64,000 nt of DNA from Tsukamurella tyrosinosolvens (GCF_900104775.1 NZ_FNSA01000003.1:4030001-4094000); one strand, 5' to 3'. Shown: positions 36,669 to 46,177, counted from the stretch's first letter. Program-made: numbers and translations. The notes: generated by a model from the sequence alone, not told the origin.

Positions 36669-37787
36669 TCAGCCGATCAGCACCGCGAAGCCGGGCTTGA
36701 TCACGTCGTCGATGATCGCGAGCCGCTCGTCGAAGGGCAGGAACGCCGACTTCATCGCGTTGATGGTGAAGCGCTGCAGGTCCGTCCAGCCGTAGCCGAA
36801 GGTCTCCACCAGCTTGAGCATCTCGGCGCTCATCGTGGTGTCGCTCATCAACCGGTTGTCGGTGTTGACGGTCACGCGGAAGCGCAACTGCGCCAGCAGG
36901 TTGAACGGGTGCTCCTCCATCGACGCGACCGCGCCGGTCTGCACGTTGGAGCTGGGGCACAGTTCCAGCGGGATGCGGGCGTCGCGCACCCGCGCCGCGA
37001 CCCGGCCGAGGACCGCGCCGGAGACGTCGGTGGCGCCGGGCTCGACGCCGGTGATGTCGTCGACGATCCGCACGCCGTGGCCCAGACGGTCGCAGCCGCA
37101 GAACGCCAGCGCCTCGTGGATCGACGGCAGCCCGAAGGCCTCGCCGGCGTGAATGGTGAAGGGCGCGGAGTGATCCCGCATGTACTCGAAGGCGTCGAGG
37201 TGGCGGCTGGGCGGGAACCCCGCCTCCGCGCCGGCGATGTCGAAGCCGACGGCGCCGCGGTCGCGCCAGCGCACCGTCAGCTCCGCGATCTCCCGCGAGC
37301 GGGCGGCGTGCCGCATGGCGGTCACGAGGCAGCGCACCACGATCGGCCGGCCGGCGGTCCGGGCCGCGGACTCGCCCGAGGCGAAGCCGGCGAGCACGGC
37401 CTCCATCACCTCGTCGAGCGACAGCCCGCCCTGCAGGTGCTGCTCGGGCGCGAACCGCACCTCGGCGTAGACCACGCCGTCGGCGGCGAGGTCCTCCGCG
37501 CACTCGCGCGCGACGCGGGCGAGCGCCTCGGGCGTCTGCATCACGCCGACGGTGTGCTCGAAGGTCTCGAGGTACTTCACCAGCGAACCCGAGTCCGCGG
37601 CGTCGCGGAACCACGCCGCGAGCTCCGGCTCCGTGGAGGCCGGCAACGCGTCGTACCCGGTCTCGGCGGCGAGCTCGAGGACGGTGGAGGGCCGCAGCCC
37701 GCCGTCGAGATGGTCGTGGAGCAGCACCTTGGGCGCGCGGCGCAGTGCCTGCAGATCGATGGGGGTCGGGCCAACGGGATTCGCCAT
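36669..37787 (-). CDS. add: Adenosine deaminase
   Basis: Zinc enzyme converting (deoxy)adenosine to (deoxy)inosine, feeding the phosphorylase encoded by deoD. 372 residues. Metal motif [10 protein letters not shown] (HxH) at the N-terminus, HAGEAFG with the catalytic Glu side, and [10 protein letters not shown] with metal/catalytic Asp. ATG at 37787 follows TACCTT by 6 bases (leaderless). Position of M. tuberculosis Rv3313c. Confidence 0.95.
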   Translation of the reverse strand: MANPVGPTPIDLQALRRAPKVLLHDHLDGGLRPSTVLELAAETGYDALPASTEPELAAWFRDAADSGSLVKYLETFEHTVGVMQTPEALARVARECAEDLAADGVVYAEVRFAPEQHLQGGLSLDEVMEAVLAGFASGESAARTAGRPIVVRCLVTAMRHAARSREIAELTVRWRDRGAVGFDIAGAEAGFPPSRHLDAFEYMRDHSAPFTIHAGEAFGLPSIHEALAFCGCDRLGHGVRIVDDITGVEPGATDVSGAVLGRVAARVRDARIPLELCPSSNVQTGAVASMEEHPFNLLAQLRFRVTVNTDNRLMSDTTMSAEMLKLVETFGYGWTDLQRFTINAMKSAFLPFDERLAIIDDVIKPGFAVLIG

Positions 37788-37793
37788 AGGGTC

Positions 37794-37799
37794 AAGGTA
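37794..37799 (-). promoter_or_regulatory. -10 element (TACCTT) of leaderless add promoter
   Basis: TACCTT on the minus strand, 6 bases before the add ATG. Confidence 0.5.
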
Positions 37800-37831
37800 C
37801 CGGCTACCGGCGCGTAACACGGTCGGCGCGG

Positions 37832-38458
37832 CTAGCGCTCCGTGAGATAGGTGAGGATGGCGCGGACGCGGCGGTTCCCCTCCTCGGGAGGGAGGTCCAG
37901 CTTGGCGAAGATGTTCGCCACGTGCTTGGCCACCGCGGCGTCCGAGACCACCAGCGCCGCAGCGATGTCGGCGTTGCTGCGCCCCTCCGCCATGAGCGCG
38001 AGCACCTCGCCCTCGCGGGGCGTGAGTCGATCGAGCACCGTCGGGGTGAACATCTTGGAGATCACCTCCGGGTCGACCACCACTCCCCCGCTCGCGACGG
38101 TATCGACGGCACGCAGGAAGTCGTCCACCCGGCCGACCCGCTCCTTGAGCAGGTAGCCCACGCCGCCGCCGGTGTCCAGCAGCCGCCGTGCGTACGCCGC
38201 AGCGACGTACTGCGAGAGCACCAGCACCGGCAGGCCCGCGCGGCCGGCGCGCAGATCCAGGGCCGCCCGCAGCCCGTCGTCGCCGTGGCCGGGCGGCATC
38301 CGCACGTCCGTCAGCACCAGGTCGACGGTGGCCGGATCGACCGCCCGGAGCGCGTCCGCGTCGCCGAGCAGGCCGACCACCTCGTGGCCGGCCCGTTCGA
38401 CGATCCGCTGCAGCCCCTCGGCCAGCAACACGGAGTCTTCAGCAATCACGATCCGCAT
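37832..38458 (-). CDS. LuxR/NarL-type response regulator
   Basis: 208 residues. The receiver domain has EDS at 7-9 and the phosphoacceptor Asp in [10 protein letters not shown] (about Asp51), plus YLLKERV with the conserved Lys. The C-terminal HTH runs [20 protein letters not shown] (20) to [12 protein letters not shown]. It follows its kinase by 10 bp, but TAATCT inside the 3' end of the kinase gene lies 7 bases before its ATG, so it may also have its own leaderless promoter. Targets unknown. Confidence 0.9.
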   Translation of the reverse strand: MRIVIAEDSVLLAEGLQRIVERAGHEVVGLLGDADALRAVDPATVDLVLTDVRMPPGHGDDGLRAALDLRAGRAGLPVLVLSQYVAAAYARRLLDTGGGVGYLLKERVGRVDDFLRAVDTVASGGVVVDPEVISKMFTPTVLDRLTPREGEVLALMAEGRSNADIAAALVVSDAAVAKHVANIFAKLDLPPEEGNRRVRAILTYLTER

Positions 38459-38465
38459 CGATCGC

Positions 38466-38471
38466 AGATTA
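38466..38471 (-). promoter_or_regulatory. Possible internal -10 (TAATCT) for the response regulator
   Basis: TAATCT is close to consensus and ends 7 bases before the response-regulator ATG; it overlaps the kinase stop codon. Confidence 0.4.
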
Positions 38472-39728
38472 CGACACCGCCTTCGCCCAGTAGAGGGTGG
38501 TGGGGCCGCCGGGCGGGCTCAGCACGGTCAGCGTCGCCCCGATCGACTCGGCCCGCTCGATCAGCCCCGCCAGCCCGGTACCGCCTGCGGGGTCGGCGCC
38601 GCCGGTGCCGTCGTCCATGACGGTCATCGACACTCCGAGCGCGCCCGCGGCGAAGGTGATCCGCACCGTGCTCGCGCCGCCGTGCTTGATCGCATTGGTC
38701 ACGGCCTCACTGGCGGTGTAGTACATCGCCTGCTCGATCTCGGCGGGCAGGCGCCGACCGGGCGTCCAGCCCTCGCCCGCGCTCACGTCGACCCGGATCG
38801 CGCCGCCGAGCTCGGCGCACGCCGCCTCGACCCCGGCATCGTCGAGCACCTGCGGGTGCACGCCGCGGACGGTGTCCCGCAGTCCCGCCATCGCCCGCTC
38901 GAGCCGGGCCTGCGCCTCGGACACCTGGCCCCGCAGGGACTCGTCGGCGGTCTCCGGCAGGTTCTGCTGCAGCTCTCCCAGCTGCAGCGACAGGCTCGCG
39001 AGATCCTGCTGCGGGCCGTCGTGCAGGTTGCGCTCGATCCGGCGCCGCTCGCCCTCGAAGGAGTGCACCAGTACGCCGCGGGAGGCCTCGAGCGTGGAGA
39101 CGCGGCGTTGCAATTCCTCCTCGGTGGGCCCGAGGAGCAGCCGCGCGGTGGCGGCCTGCGCCACCGCGACGGCGTAGGTGATGTACAGGCCCGCGGCGCA
39201 GATCACCGCGCCGATGGCGCCCCAGACCGCGCGGCTCACGACACCGTCGACCGCCGTGCCCATGACGTTGACCTCGTCGGAGAGGAGCGGGCCGAACAGG
39301 AGCCCGCCGCCGATGGTCCAGCCGATCACCGCACCCAGGAACACGATCGGGGTGAGCACCGCGAGCAGCAACGAGTACGCGACCTCGCGCCACGTGGCCC
39401 GCTCACCGAGCCGCGCTCCCGCGCGGGCGGACAGGTTCCCGGTGACGGGCGGATGCGGATCGCCGATGGCCGGATCCCCGAGCCAGGTGACCCGCAGGCG
39501 CTCCAGCTTCGCCAGCACGAACGACCATGCCGGCGCGAAGGGCAGCAGCACGACCACGACGTAGAGGAAGAAGAGCACCCACCCGACGATCATCGATCCG
39601 GCGAAGTAGGCCAGGCCGCGCCACGGCGCGGAGGTGGTGAGGAAGCGCATCGGCTCGCGCAGCGGCGCGGCGAGAGCGCCGCGGACGGGCTCGCGCTGCA
39701 CCGGGGACGGGGTCATGTAATCGATCAT
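38469..39728 (-). CDS. NarL-family sensor histidine kinase
   Basis: 419 residues from ATG 39728. Four or so membrane helices: two near 30-65 and two near 115-180, with a soluble loop between. Then a coiled linker and HisKA_3 with the phosphoacceptor His in ERNLHDGPQQDLASLS, an N-box TNAIKHGG, and a G-box GGTGLAGLIERA. Cognate to the regulator downstream. Start chosen because TAGCGT lies 7 bases upstream; the longer frame to 39800 would pass through that promoter. Confidence 0.88.
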   Translation of the reverse strand: MIDYMTPSPVQREPVRGALAAPLREPMRFLTTSAPWRGLAYFAGSMIVGWVLFFLYVVVVLLPFAPAWSFVLAKLERLRVTWLGDPAIGDPHPPVTGNLSARAGARLGERATWREVAYSLLLAVLTPIVFLGAVIGWTIGGGLLFGPLLSDEVNVMGTAVDGVVSRAVWGAIGAVICAAGLYITYAVAVAQAATARLLLGPTEEELQRRVSTLEASRGVLVHSFEGERRRIERNLHDGPQQDLASLSLQLGELQQNLPETADESLRGQVSEAQARLERAMAGLRDTVRGVHPQVLDDAGVEAACAELGGAIRVDVSAGEGWTPGRRLPAEIEQAMYYTASEAVTNAIKHGGASTVRITFAAGALGVSMTVMDDGTGGADPAGGTGLAGLIERAESIGATLTVLSPPGGPTTLYWAKAVS

Positions 39729-39735
39729 GCCGTAG

Positions 39736-39741
39736 ACGCTA
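39736..39741 (-). promoter_or_regulatory. -10 element (TAGCGT) of leaderless kinase promoter
   Basis: TAGCGT on the minus strand, 7 bases before the histidine kinase ATG. Confidence 0.5.
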
Positions 39742-39813
39742 GGGCCGCGGCGCCCGCGAGTCCCTGGCCCCAGCGGGAGAATCCGGGGTGGTGCCAGCAC
39801 TACCCCGGGCCGC

Positions 39814-39819
39814 TAGCGT
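39814..39819 (+). promoter_or_regulatory. -10 element (TAGCGT) of leaderless promoter
   Basis: TAGCGT ends 7 bases before the ATG of the D-2-hydroxyacid dehydrogenase gene. Same hexamer as the divergent kinase promoter. Confidence 0.5.
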
Positions 39820-39826
39820 GAACGGC

Positions 39827-40753
39827 ATGCGCATCGCGATCCTCGACGACTTCCAGGACGTCTCCCGCGAGTACGGGGACTTCTCCGGGCTCGACGTCAC
39901 CGTCTTCACCGAGCCGCTCACCGACGTCGCCGCCCAGCTGGCGGAGTTCGACGGGGTGGTCGCGATGCGCGAGCGCACCCGTTTCCCCGCCGACGTGCTG
40001 CGTTCGCTGCCGCGACTGCGACTCCTGGTGTCGACGGGACGCCGCAACGCCGCGATCGATCTCGACGCAGCATCGGAACTCGGGATCACTGTGTGCCACA
40101 CCGGGTACCGGCCCGCGGCTGCGGCCGAGCACACCTGGGCGCTGATCCTGGCGGCGCTGCGCCACGTCCCCACCGAGGACGCGAACGTCCGGGCCGGGCG
40201 GTGGCAGAGCACCGTCGGGGCCGAGCTCGAGGGTGCCGTGCTCGGCCTCGTCGGCCTGGGCAACCTGGGGAAGCGCGTGGCCCGCGTCGCCGCGGCGTTC
40301 GGCATGGACGTGATCGCCTGGTCGTCGAACCTCGACGCGGAGCGGGCGGCCGAGGCCGGCGTGACCGCGGTGACGAAGCAGGAGCTCTTCGCGCGGGCCG
40401 ACGTGGTCACCATCCACTACGTGCTCTCCGAGCGCTCGCGCGGCATCGTCGGCGCCGAGGACATCGCCCGGATGAAGCCGGGAGCGCTGCTCGTCAACAC
40501 GTCGCGGTCGGGCGTGCTCGACACCCCGGCCGCCGCGGCGGCGGCCCGGCGCGGGGACATCCGGCTCGCGCTCGACGTCTTCGACGTCGAACCGCTGCCC
40601 GCCGACGACCCGATCCGGGACCTGCCGAACTCTGTCCTCACGGGCCACGTCGGCTACGTCACCGAGCAGCAGTACCGGCTCTTCTACGCCGACGCGGCCG
40701 AGGACGTCCGCGCCTACCTCGCGGGCGCCCCCGTCCGCGTCATGAATCCCTAG
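39827..40753 (+). CDS. D-isomer-specific 2-hydroxyacid dehydrogenase
   Basis: 308 residues. The NAD-binding core has GLVGLGNLGKRVA, the substrate Arg is in VNTSRSGV, the Glu in DVFDVEPLP and the His in LTGHVGYVT, the complete Arg-Glu-His triad of the 2-hydroxyacid dehydrogenase family. SerA-like phosphoglycerate dehydrogenases are longer and have regulatory domains, so this is a short general member; substrate unknown. Its TAG is shared with the convergent deoA stop in a CTAG. Confidence 0.88.
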   Translation: MRIAILDDFQDVSREYGDFSGLDVTVFTEPLTDVAAQLAEFDGVVAMRERTRFPADVLRSLPRLRLLVSTGRRNAAIDLDAASELGITVCHTGYRPAAAAEHTWALILAALRHVPTEDANVRAGRWQSTVGAELEGAVLGLVGLGNLGKRVARVAAAFGMDVIAWSSNLDAERAAEAGVTAVTKQELFARADVVTIHYVLSERSRGIVGAEDIARMKPGALLVNTSRSGVLDTPAAAAAARRGDIRLALDVFDVEPLPADDPIRDLPNSVLTGHVGYVTEQQYRLFYADAAEDVRAYLAGAPVRVMNP

Positions 40754-42048
40754 ACGGTCACCCGGTCCAGGACCAGCGAGCCGCGCGGCGACGCAGAGCC
40801 GCCGATCACGGCCGCCCCATCGAGTGCGGCGACGGCACCGTCGAACTTCTCCGGGGTGTCGGTGTGCAGCGTGAACAGCGGCTCCCCTGCGGTGACGGTA
40901 TCGCCGACGGTCGCGTGCCAGGTGACGCCGGCGCCGGCCTGCACGGGCTCTCCCTGCCGCTCGCGGCCCGCGCCGAGGCGCCAGGCGGCGATGCCGACGC
41001 CCATGGCGTCGAGCTCGGTGAGGACGCCGGAGGCGGGCGCGGCGACGGTGCGGGTGTGCTGCGCGACGGGCAGCGGCGCCTCGGGGTCGCCGCCCTGCGC
41101 CGCGATCATCGCCTTCCAGCTGTCCATCGCCTTCCCGTTGGCGAGGTGCTCCGCGGGGTCGGCGTCGACGCCCGCGAGGACGAGCATCTCCCGCGCGAGG
41201 GCGAGCGTCAGTTCCACCACGTCCGACGGTCCGCCGCCGGCCAGGACCTCGAGCGACTCGGCGACCTCGAGGCCGTTGCCCGCGGTGCGACCGAGCGGGG
41301 TGGACATGTCCGTGAGCAGCGCGACGGTGTTCACGCCCGAGTCGTGCCCCAGCGCGACCATGGTCTCGGCGAGCTCGCGCGCCTGCGCCTCGGTCTTCAT
41401 GAACGCGCCCTTGCCGACCTTGACGTCGAGCACCAGCGAGGCCGTGCCCTCCGCGATCTTCTTGCTCATGATCGAGCTGGCGATGAGCGGGATGGCCTCG
41501 ACGGTGCTCGTGACGTCGCGCAGGGCGTAGAGCTTCTTATCGGCCGGGGCGAGGCCGGAGCCGGCGGCGCAGATGACGCCGCCGACCTTCTCGAGCTGGT
41601 CGAACATCTGCTCGTTGGTCAGGTCGGCACGCCAGCCGGGGATCGCCTCCAGCTTGTCGAGGGTGCCGCCCGTGTGGCCGAGGCCGCGGCCCGAGAGCTG
41701 CGGCACGGCCACGCCGTACGACGCGACGAGCGGGGTCAGCGGCAGGGTGATCTTGTCGCCGACGCCGCCGGTGGAGTGCTTGTCGGTCGTCGCGAGGGGG
41801 CGGCTGTCGCGGCGCAGCCCCGAGAAGTCCATGCGCTCGCCGCTGGCGATCATGGCCGCGGTCCAGCGCGCGATCTCCCGGCGGTCCATCCCGTTGAGGA
41901 AGATCGCCATCGCCAGCGCGGACATCTGGTAGTCGGCGACCTCGCCGGTGGTGAACCTGTCGATCACCCAGTCGATCTGGCCGTCGGTGAGCGCCTTTCC
42001 GTCGCGCTTGGCGGCGATGACGGAGACGGCGTCGAACACTTCGGTCAT
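40750..42048 (-). CDS. deoA: Thymidine phosphorylase
   Basis: Phosphorolysis of thymidine/deoxyuridine to base plus deoxyribose-1-phosphate. 432 residues. The family signature runs GRGLGHTGGTLDKLEAIPG (19), and the phosphate-binding KHSTGGVGDK is intact. Position of M. tuberculosis Rv3314c. ATG overlaps the cdd stop (4 bases), so cdd-deoA is one coupled operon for pyrimidine nucleoside salvage. Confidence 0.96.
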   Translation of the reverse strand: MTEVFDAVSVIAAKRDGKALTDGQIDWVIDRFTTGEVADYQMSALAMAIFLNGMDRREIARWTAAMIASGERMDFSGLRRDSRPLATTDKHSTGGVGDKITLPLTPLVASYGVAVPQLSGRGLGHTGGTLDKLEAIPGWRADLTNEQMFDQLEKVGGVICAAGSGLAPADKKLYALRDVTSTVEAIPLIASSIMSKKIAEGTASLVLDVKVGKGAFMKTEAQARELAETMVALGHDSGVNTVALLTDMSTPLGRTAGNGLEVAESLEVLAGGGPSDVVELTLALAREMLVLAGVDADPAEHLANGKAMDSWKAMIAAQGGDPEAPLPVAQHTRTVAAPASGVLTELDAMGVGIAAWRLGAGRERQGEPVQAGAGVTWHATVGDTVTAGEPLFTLHTDTPEKFDGAVAALDGAAVIGGSASPRGSLVLDRVTV

Positions 42049-42446
42049 CGGATTACCTCATCCATGTCGTCGGGCCCGAAGGCGTCGGGCAGCAGCCGGC
42101 TCAGGGGCACCGGGCCGGCGCGGTGGTCGATCAGGAGCTCGCCGCCGCCGTGTTCGTAGAGCAGCTGCCGGCACCGCCCGCAGGGCAGCAGGACGTCGCC
42201 GTTGGCATTGGTGCACGTGAAGGCGAGCAGGCGCCCGCCTCCCGTGGAATGGAGTGCGCCCACGAGGCCGCACTCCGCGCAGAGGGTCAGCCCGTATGAG
42301 ACATTCTCCACATTGCATCCGGACACGACGCGGCCGTCGTCGGTCACGGCGGCCGCCCCCACGGGGTACTTCGAATAGGGCGCATAGGCGCGCCCCATGG
42401 CGTCGACGGCGGTGCGCCGCAATGCCTCCCAGTCGATGTCGGGCAC
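42045..42446 (-). CDS. cdd: Cytidine deaminase
   Basis: (Deoxy)cytidine to (deoxy)uridine; 133 residues, tetrameric short form. Zinc site: Cys and catalytic Glu in TLCAECG and the PCGRC pair. NVENVSYG binds the nucleoside. GTG start with AAGGGAG upstream. Position of Rv3315c. Divergent from sdhC across 241 bp. Confidence 0.96.
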   Translation of the reverse strand: MPDIDWEALRRTAVDAMGRAYAPYSKYPVGAAAVTDDGRVVSGCNVENVSYGLTLCAECGLVGALHSTGGGRLLAFTCTNANGDVLLPCGRCRQLLYEHGGGELLIDHRAGPVPLSRLLPDAFGPDDMDEVIR

Positions 42447-42489
42447 AGCCGATCACTCCCTTCCGGAGGCTTGTTGATTCCGGGTCAAT

Positions 42490-42508
42490 TTCGGTCAGGC
42501 ATACCTAA
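42490..42508. promoter_or_regulatory. Candidate IdeR/DtxR iron box upstream of sdhCDAB
   Basis: TTCGGTCAGGCATACCTAA matches the 19-base iron-box consensus TTAGGTTAGGCTAACCTAA at 15 positions, with the right half (AGGC..ACCTAA) nearly perfect. It lies in the A+T-richer part of the cdd/sdhC intergenic region, about 180 bases before the sdhC ATG. The rest of the 241-bp region (42509-42687) shows no open frame, and no promoter stands out. Confidence 0.5.
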
Positions 42509-42687
42509 CTAAATCTGTTCGGCCCCAACACATCGGGACCGTGGTTTCGATTCCACATTCCGGTGGGTTTAAGGTCAAGGCGTGGGTTCAGGTATACGTC
42601 GCGATCGACGCCGGCGCGAGGGCTCAGAGTCCTTCCGCCGACCGATGTCCGGCCGTATCCAAGAAACGATGTCGAAGGCAGGACTCG

Positions 42688-43095
42688 ATGAGCAGTAGTA
42701 CCGAGGTGGCGGCCGCCGAGGAGCCGCGCCGCGTCTCCCTCTACAAGGGCGATCCGGGCATGTTGAACTGGGTGCTGCACCGCATCAGCGGCGTCACCAT
42801 CTTCTTCTTCCTGTTCGTCCACGTCCTCGACACCGCGGTCATCCGCATCGATCCCGAGGCGTACGACGCGATCATCAAGACGTACAAGACGCCGATCATC
42901 GGCCTGCTCGAGATCGGCCTCGTCATGGCCATCCTGTTCCACGCCCTCAACGGCGTCCGCGTGATCCTCGTGGATTTCTGGAGCAAGGGCGTGCAGTACC
43001 AGAAGGCGATGTCCATCGCGGTCTGGACCGTCTTCCTCATCACCGGCGCGGGCATGGCAGCGCGTCTCCTCTACATCATGATCTCGCACGCCTAG
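42688..43095 (+). CDS. sdhC: Succinate dehydrogenase cytochrome b subunit
   Basis: Membrane anchor subunit of complex II, 135 residues, three helices (about 37-55, 68-90, 110-132). Haem-ligand region HRISGVTIFFFLFVHVLD (18), family-typical. ATG at 42688 follows AAGGCAGGA; the frame runs open upstream to 42541 but without a start preceded by a binding site. First gene of sdhCDAB, position of Rv3316. Confidence 0.93.
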   Translation: MSSSTEVAAAEEPRRVSLYKGDPGMLNWVLHRISGVTIFFFLFVHVLDTAVIRIDPEAYDAIIKTYKTPIIGLLEIGLVMAILFHALNGVRVILVDFWSKGVQYQKAMSIAVWTVFLITGAGMAARLLYIMISHA

Positions 43096-43109
43096 GGGGA
43101 CGAAGAGAT

Positions 43110-43577
43110 ATGACTACCGCGAACGAACCCAAGCTCGCCAAGACGCTGCTCAAGCAGTACGACCGCCCCGCCTCGCTCGACAACCCGCGCTCGCCGCACC
43201 GTCCGGCGTCCGGCAACTTCGAGAAGTACGCCTGGCTGTTCATGCGCTTCTCGGGCATCGCCCTCCTCGTGCTCGTCTTCGGGCACGTCTTCATCATGCT
43301 CGCGCTGGACAGCCAGGGCGTGCACCGGATCAGCGCCGCCTTCGTCGCGCAGCGCTGGGCCAGCCCCTTCTGGCAGATCTGGGACATCACGATGCTGTGG
43401 CTCGCCCAGCTCCACGGCGGCAACGGCCTCCGCGTGATCATCGACGACTACGCCCGCAAGGACCGCACGCGGTTCTGGCTCAAGACCCTGCTCGTGCTGT
43501 CGATGATCCTCGTGGTCGGCCTCGGCTCGTACGCGCTCCTCTCGTTCGAACCGGCCTCCGTGCCCACCGCCCAGTAA
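43110..43577 (+). CDS. sdhD: Succinate dehydrogenase hydrophobic anchor subunit
   Basis: 155 residues, second membrane anchor of complex II with three helices. GHVFIMLALD carries the haem-ligand His; WLFMRFSGIALLVLVFGHV (19) is helix one. ATG 14 bp after sdhC with GGGGGA ahead. Confidence 0.93.
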   Translation: MTTANEPKLAKTLLKQYDRPASLDNPRSPHRPASGNFEKYAWLFMRFSGIALLVLVFGHVFIMLALDSQGVHRISAAFVAQRWASPFWQIWDITMLWLAQLHGGNGLRVIIDDYARKDRTRFWLKTLLVLSMILVVGLGSYALLSFEPASVPTAQ

Positions 43578-43602
43578 CGGCCAGGAAGGACTCACCCGCA
43601 TC

Positions 43603-45354
43603 ATGCAGGAACATCGTTACGACGTGGTGATCATCGGCGCCGGCGGCGCCGGTATGCGCGCGGCCATCGAGGCCGGGCCGCGCGCCCGCACCGCCGTGCT
43701 CACCAAGCTCTACCCCACCCGCTCCCACACCGGCGCGGCGCAGGGCGGCATGTGCGCCTCGCTGGCCAACGTCGAGGAGGACAACTGGGAGTGGCACACC
43801 TTCGACACGGTCAAGGGCGGCGACTACATCGTCGACCAGGACGCCGCGGAGATCATGGCCAAGGAGGCCATCGACGCGGTGCTCGACCTGGAGAAGATGG
43901 GCCTGCCGTTCAACCGCACGCCCGAGGGCAAGATCGACCAGCGCCGCTTCGGCGGACACACCCGCGATCACGGCAAGGCCCCCGTGCGCCGCGCCTGTTA
44001 CGCCGCGGACCGCACCGGCCACATGATCCTGCAGACGCTGTACCAGAACTGCGTCAAGCACGACGTGGAGTTCTTCAACGAGTTCTACGTCCTCGACATC
44101 GCGCTGACGGAGACCGAGAACGGCCCCGTCGCGACGGGCGCCGTCGCCTACGAGCTGGCCACCGGCGAGATCCACGTCTTCCACGCCAAGGCGATCATCT
44201 TCGCCACCGGCGGCTCGGGCCGCATGTACAAGACCACCTCCAACGCCCACACCCTCACCGGTGACGGCATGGGCATCGTCTTCCGCAAGGGCCTGCCCCT
44301 GGAGGACATGGAGTTCCACCAGTTCCACCCGACGGGCCTCGCGGGCCTGGGCATCCTCATCACCGAGGGCGTCCGCGGCGAGGGCGGCATCCTCCGCAAC
44401 GTCGACGGCGAGCGCTTCATGGAGCGCTACGCCCCCACCATCAAGGACCTCGCGCCGCGCGACATCGTCGCCCGCTCGATGGTGCTCGAGGTGCTCGAGG
44501 GCCGCGGCGCCGGCCCGAACAAGGACTACGTGCTCCTGGATGTCACGCACATCCCGGAGGAGACCCTGATGGCCAAGCTGCCGGACATCATGGAGTTCTC
44601 GCGCACCTACCTCGGCGTCGACCCCGTCACCGAGCTGGTGCCCGTGTACCCGACGTGCCACTACGTCATGGGCGGCATCCCCACCAACATCCACGGTGAG
44701 GTCCTGCGCGACAACGACACCGTCGTCCCCGGCCTGTACGCCGCCGGCGAGTGCGCCTGCGTGTCCGTGCACGGCGCCAACCGCCTCGGCACCAACTCGC
44801 TGCTCGACATCAACGTCTTCGGCCGCCGCTCCGGCATCGCCGCCGCCGAGTACGCCAAGACCCACGACTTCGTGCCGCTCCCCGAGAACCCCTCGGAGAT
44901 GGTCGAGAACTGGGTCGCCGCGATGCTCAGCGACCACGGCAACGAGAACGTCATGGCGATCCGCACCGAGCTGCAGCAGACGATGGACAACAACGCCGCC
45001 GTCTTCCGCACCGAGAAGACCCTCTCGCAGGCCCTCGAGGACGTCCGTGCGCTGAAGAAGCGGTACGAGCACGTCACCGTCACCGACAAGGGCACCCGCT
45101 TCAACAGCGACCTGCTCGAGGCCATCGAGCTCGGCTTCCTGCTCGAGCTCGCCGAGGTCACCGTCGTCGGCGCCCTCAACCGCAAGGAGACCCGCGGCGG
45201 CCACGCCCGCGAGGACTACCCGAACCGCGACGACGAGAACTACATGGTGCACACCATGGCGTACAAGGAGGGCGAGGGCCTGGAGGCCGGGATCCGTCTC
45301 GACACCAAGCCCGTCGTGCAGACCCGCTACGAGCCGATGGAGCGTAAGTACTGA
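43603..45354 (+). CDS. sdhA: Succinate dehydrogenase flavoprotein subunit
   Basis: Catalytic subunit, oxidises succinate to fumarate with covalently bound FAD. 583 residues. FAD motif VIIGAGGAGMRAAIEAG (17), flavinylated His in RSHTGAAQGG, active-site HPTG and the Arg in RGEGGIL, and second FAD segment GECACVSVHGANRLG. The stop shares a base with the sdhB ATG (TGATG). Confidence 0.97.
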   Translation: MQEHRYDVVIIGAGGAGMRAAIEAGPRARTAVLTKLYPTRSHTGAAQGGMCASLANVEEDNWEWHTFDTVKGGDYIVDQDAAEIMAKEAIDAVLDLEKMGLPFNRTPEGKIDQRRFGGHTRDHGKAPVRRACYAADRTGHMILQTLYQNCVKHDVEFFNEFYVLDIALTETENGPVATGAVAYELATGEIHVFHAKAIIFATGGSGRMYKTTSNAHTLTGDGMGIVFRKGLPLEDMEFHQFHPTGLAGLGILITEGVRGEGGILRNVDGERFMERYAPTIKDLAPRDIVARSMVLEVLEGRGAGPNKDYVLLDVTHIPEETLMAKLPDIMEFSRTYLGVDPVTELVPVYPTCHYVMGGIPTNIHGEVLRDNDTVVPGLYAAGECACVSVHGANRLGTNSLLDINVFGRRSGIAAAEYAKTHDFVPLPENPSEMVENWVAAMLSDHGNENVMAIRTELQQTMDNNAAVFRTEKTLSQALEDVRALKKRYEHVTVTDKGTRFNSDLLEAIELGFLLELAEVTVVGALNRKETRGGHAREDYPNRDDENYMVHTMAYKEGEGLEAGIRLDTKPVVQTRYEPMERKY

Positions 45355-46121
45355 TGACCGCCGCAGTTGACACCCCCGCGTCCGTGCAGCCGCCCGTCCC
45401 GCCCGGCTCCACGATGGTCACGATCAAGGTCTACCGGTTCAACCCGGAGGATCCGGACGCGGCCGGCTGGCAGAGCTACCGGGTTCCCGCGCTCCCCTCG
45501 GACCGCTTCCTGAACCTGCTGCTCTACATCAAGGGCTACCTCGACGGCACCCTGACGTTCCGCCGCTCCTGCGCGCACGGCGTGTGCGGCTCGGACGCCA
45601 TGCGCATCAACGGCGTCAACCGCCTGGCCTGCAAGATGCTGATGAAGGACTTCCTGCAGGAGGGCAAGGAGATCACCGTCACGGTCGAGCCGATCCGCGG
45701 CCTGCCCGTGGAGAAGGACCTCGTCGTCGACATGGAGCCCTTCTTCGACGCCTTCCGCGCCGTGAAGCCCTTCCTGATGACCTCGGGCAACGAGCCGACC
45801 CGCGAGCGGATCCAGTCCCCCACGGACCGCGAGCGCTTCGACGACACGACCAAGTGCATCCTCTGCGCCTGCTGCACCACCAGCTGCCCGGTGTACTGGA
45901 TGGACGGCTCGTACTTCGGCCCCGCGGCCATCGTGAACGCGCACCGCTTCATCTTCGACAGCCGCGACGAGGGTGCCGCCGAGCGGCTCGAGATCCTCAA
46001 CGGCGTCGACGGCGTGTGGCGCTGCCGCACCACCTTCAACTGCACCGACGCGTGCCCCCGCGGCATCCAGGTGACGAAGGCCATCCAGGAGGTCAAGCGC
46101 GCCCTCCTGTTCAGCCGCTAG
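45354..46121 (+). CDS. sdhB: Succinate dehydrogenase iron-sulfur subunit
   Basis: 255 residues. [2Fe-2S] ligands in SCAHGVCGSDAM and NRLAC; the [4Fe-4S] and [3Fe-4S] clusters in CILCACCTTSCP and CTDACPRGI. Transfers electrons from FAD to quinone. Last gene of the operon, followed by a strong terminator. Confidence 0.97.
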   Translation: MTAAVDTPASVQPPVPPGSTMVTIKVYRFNPEDPDAAGWQSYRVPALPSDRFLNLLLYIKGYLDGTLTFRRSCAHGVCGSDAMRINGVNRLACKMLMKDFLQEGKEITVTVEPIRGLPVEKDLVVDMEPFFDAFRAVKPFLMTSGNEPTRERIQSPTDRERFDDTTKCILCACCTTSCPVYWMDGSYFGPAAIVNAHRFIFDSRDEGAAERLEILNGVDGVWRCRTTFNCTDACPRGIQVTKAIQEVKRALLFSR

Positions 46122-46139
46122 AACCTTTACTGCAGCCCG

Positions 46140-46177
46140 GAAACGCCCCGGACCTCACCCGAGGTCCGGGGCGTTTC
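46140..46177 (+). terminator. Strong rho-independent terminator after sdhB
   Basis: 17-bp perfect stem (46140-46156 with 46161-46177) and a 4-base loop ACCC, ending in TTTC. The arms read GAAACGCCCCGGACCTC and its complement. Confidence 0.9.
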
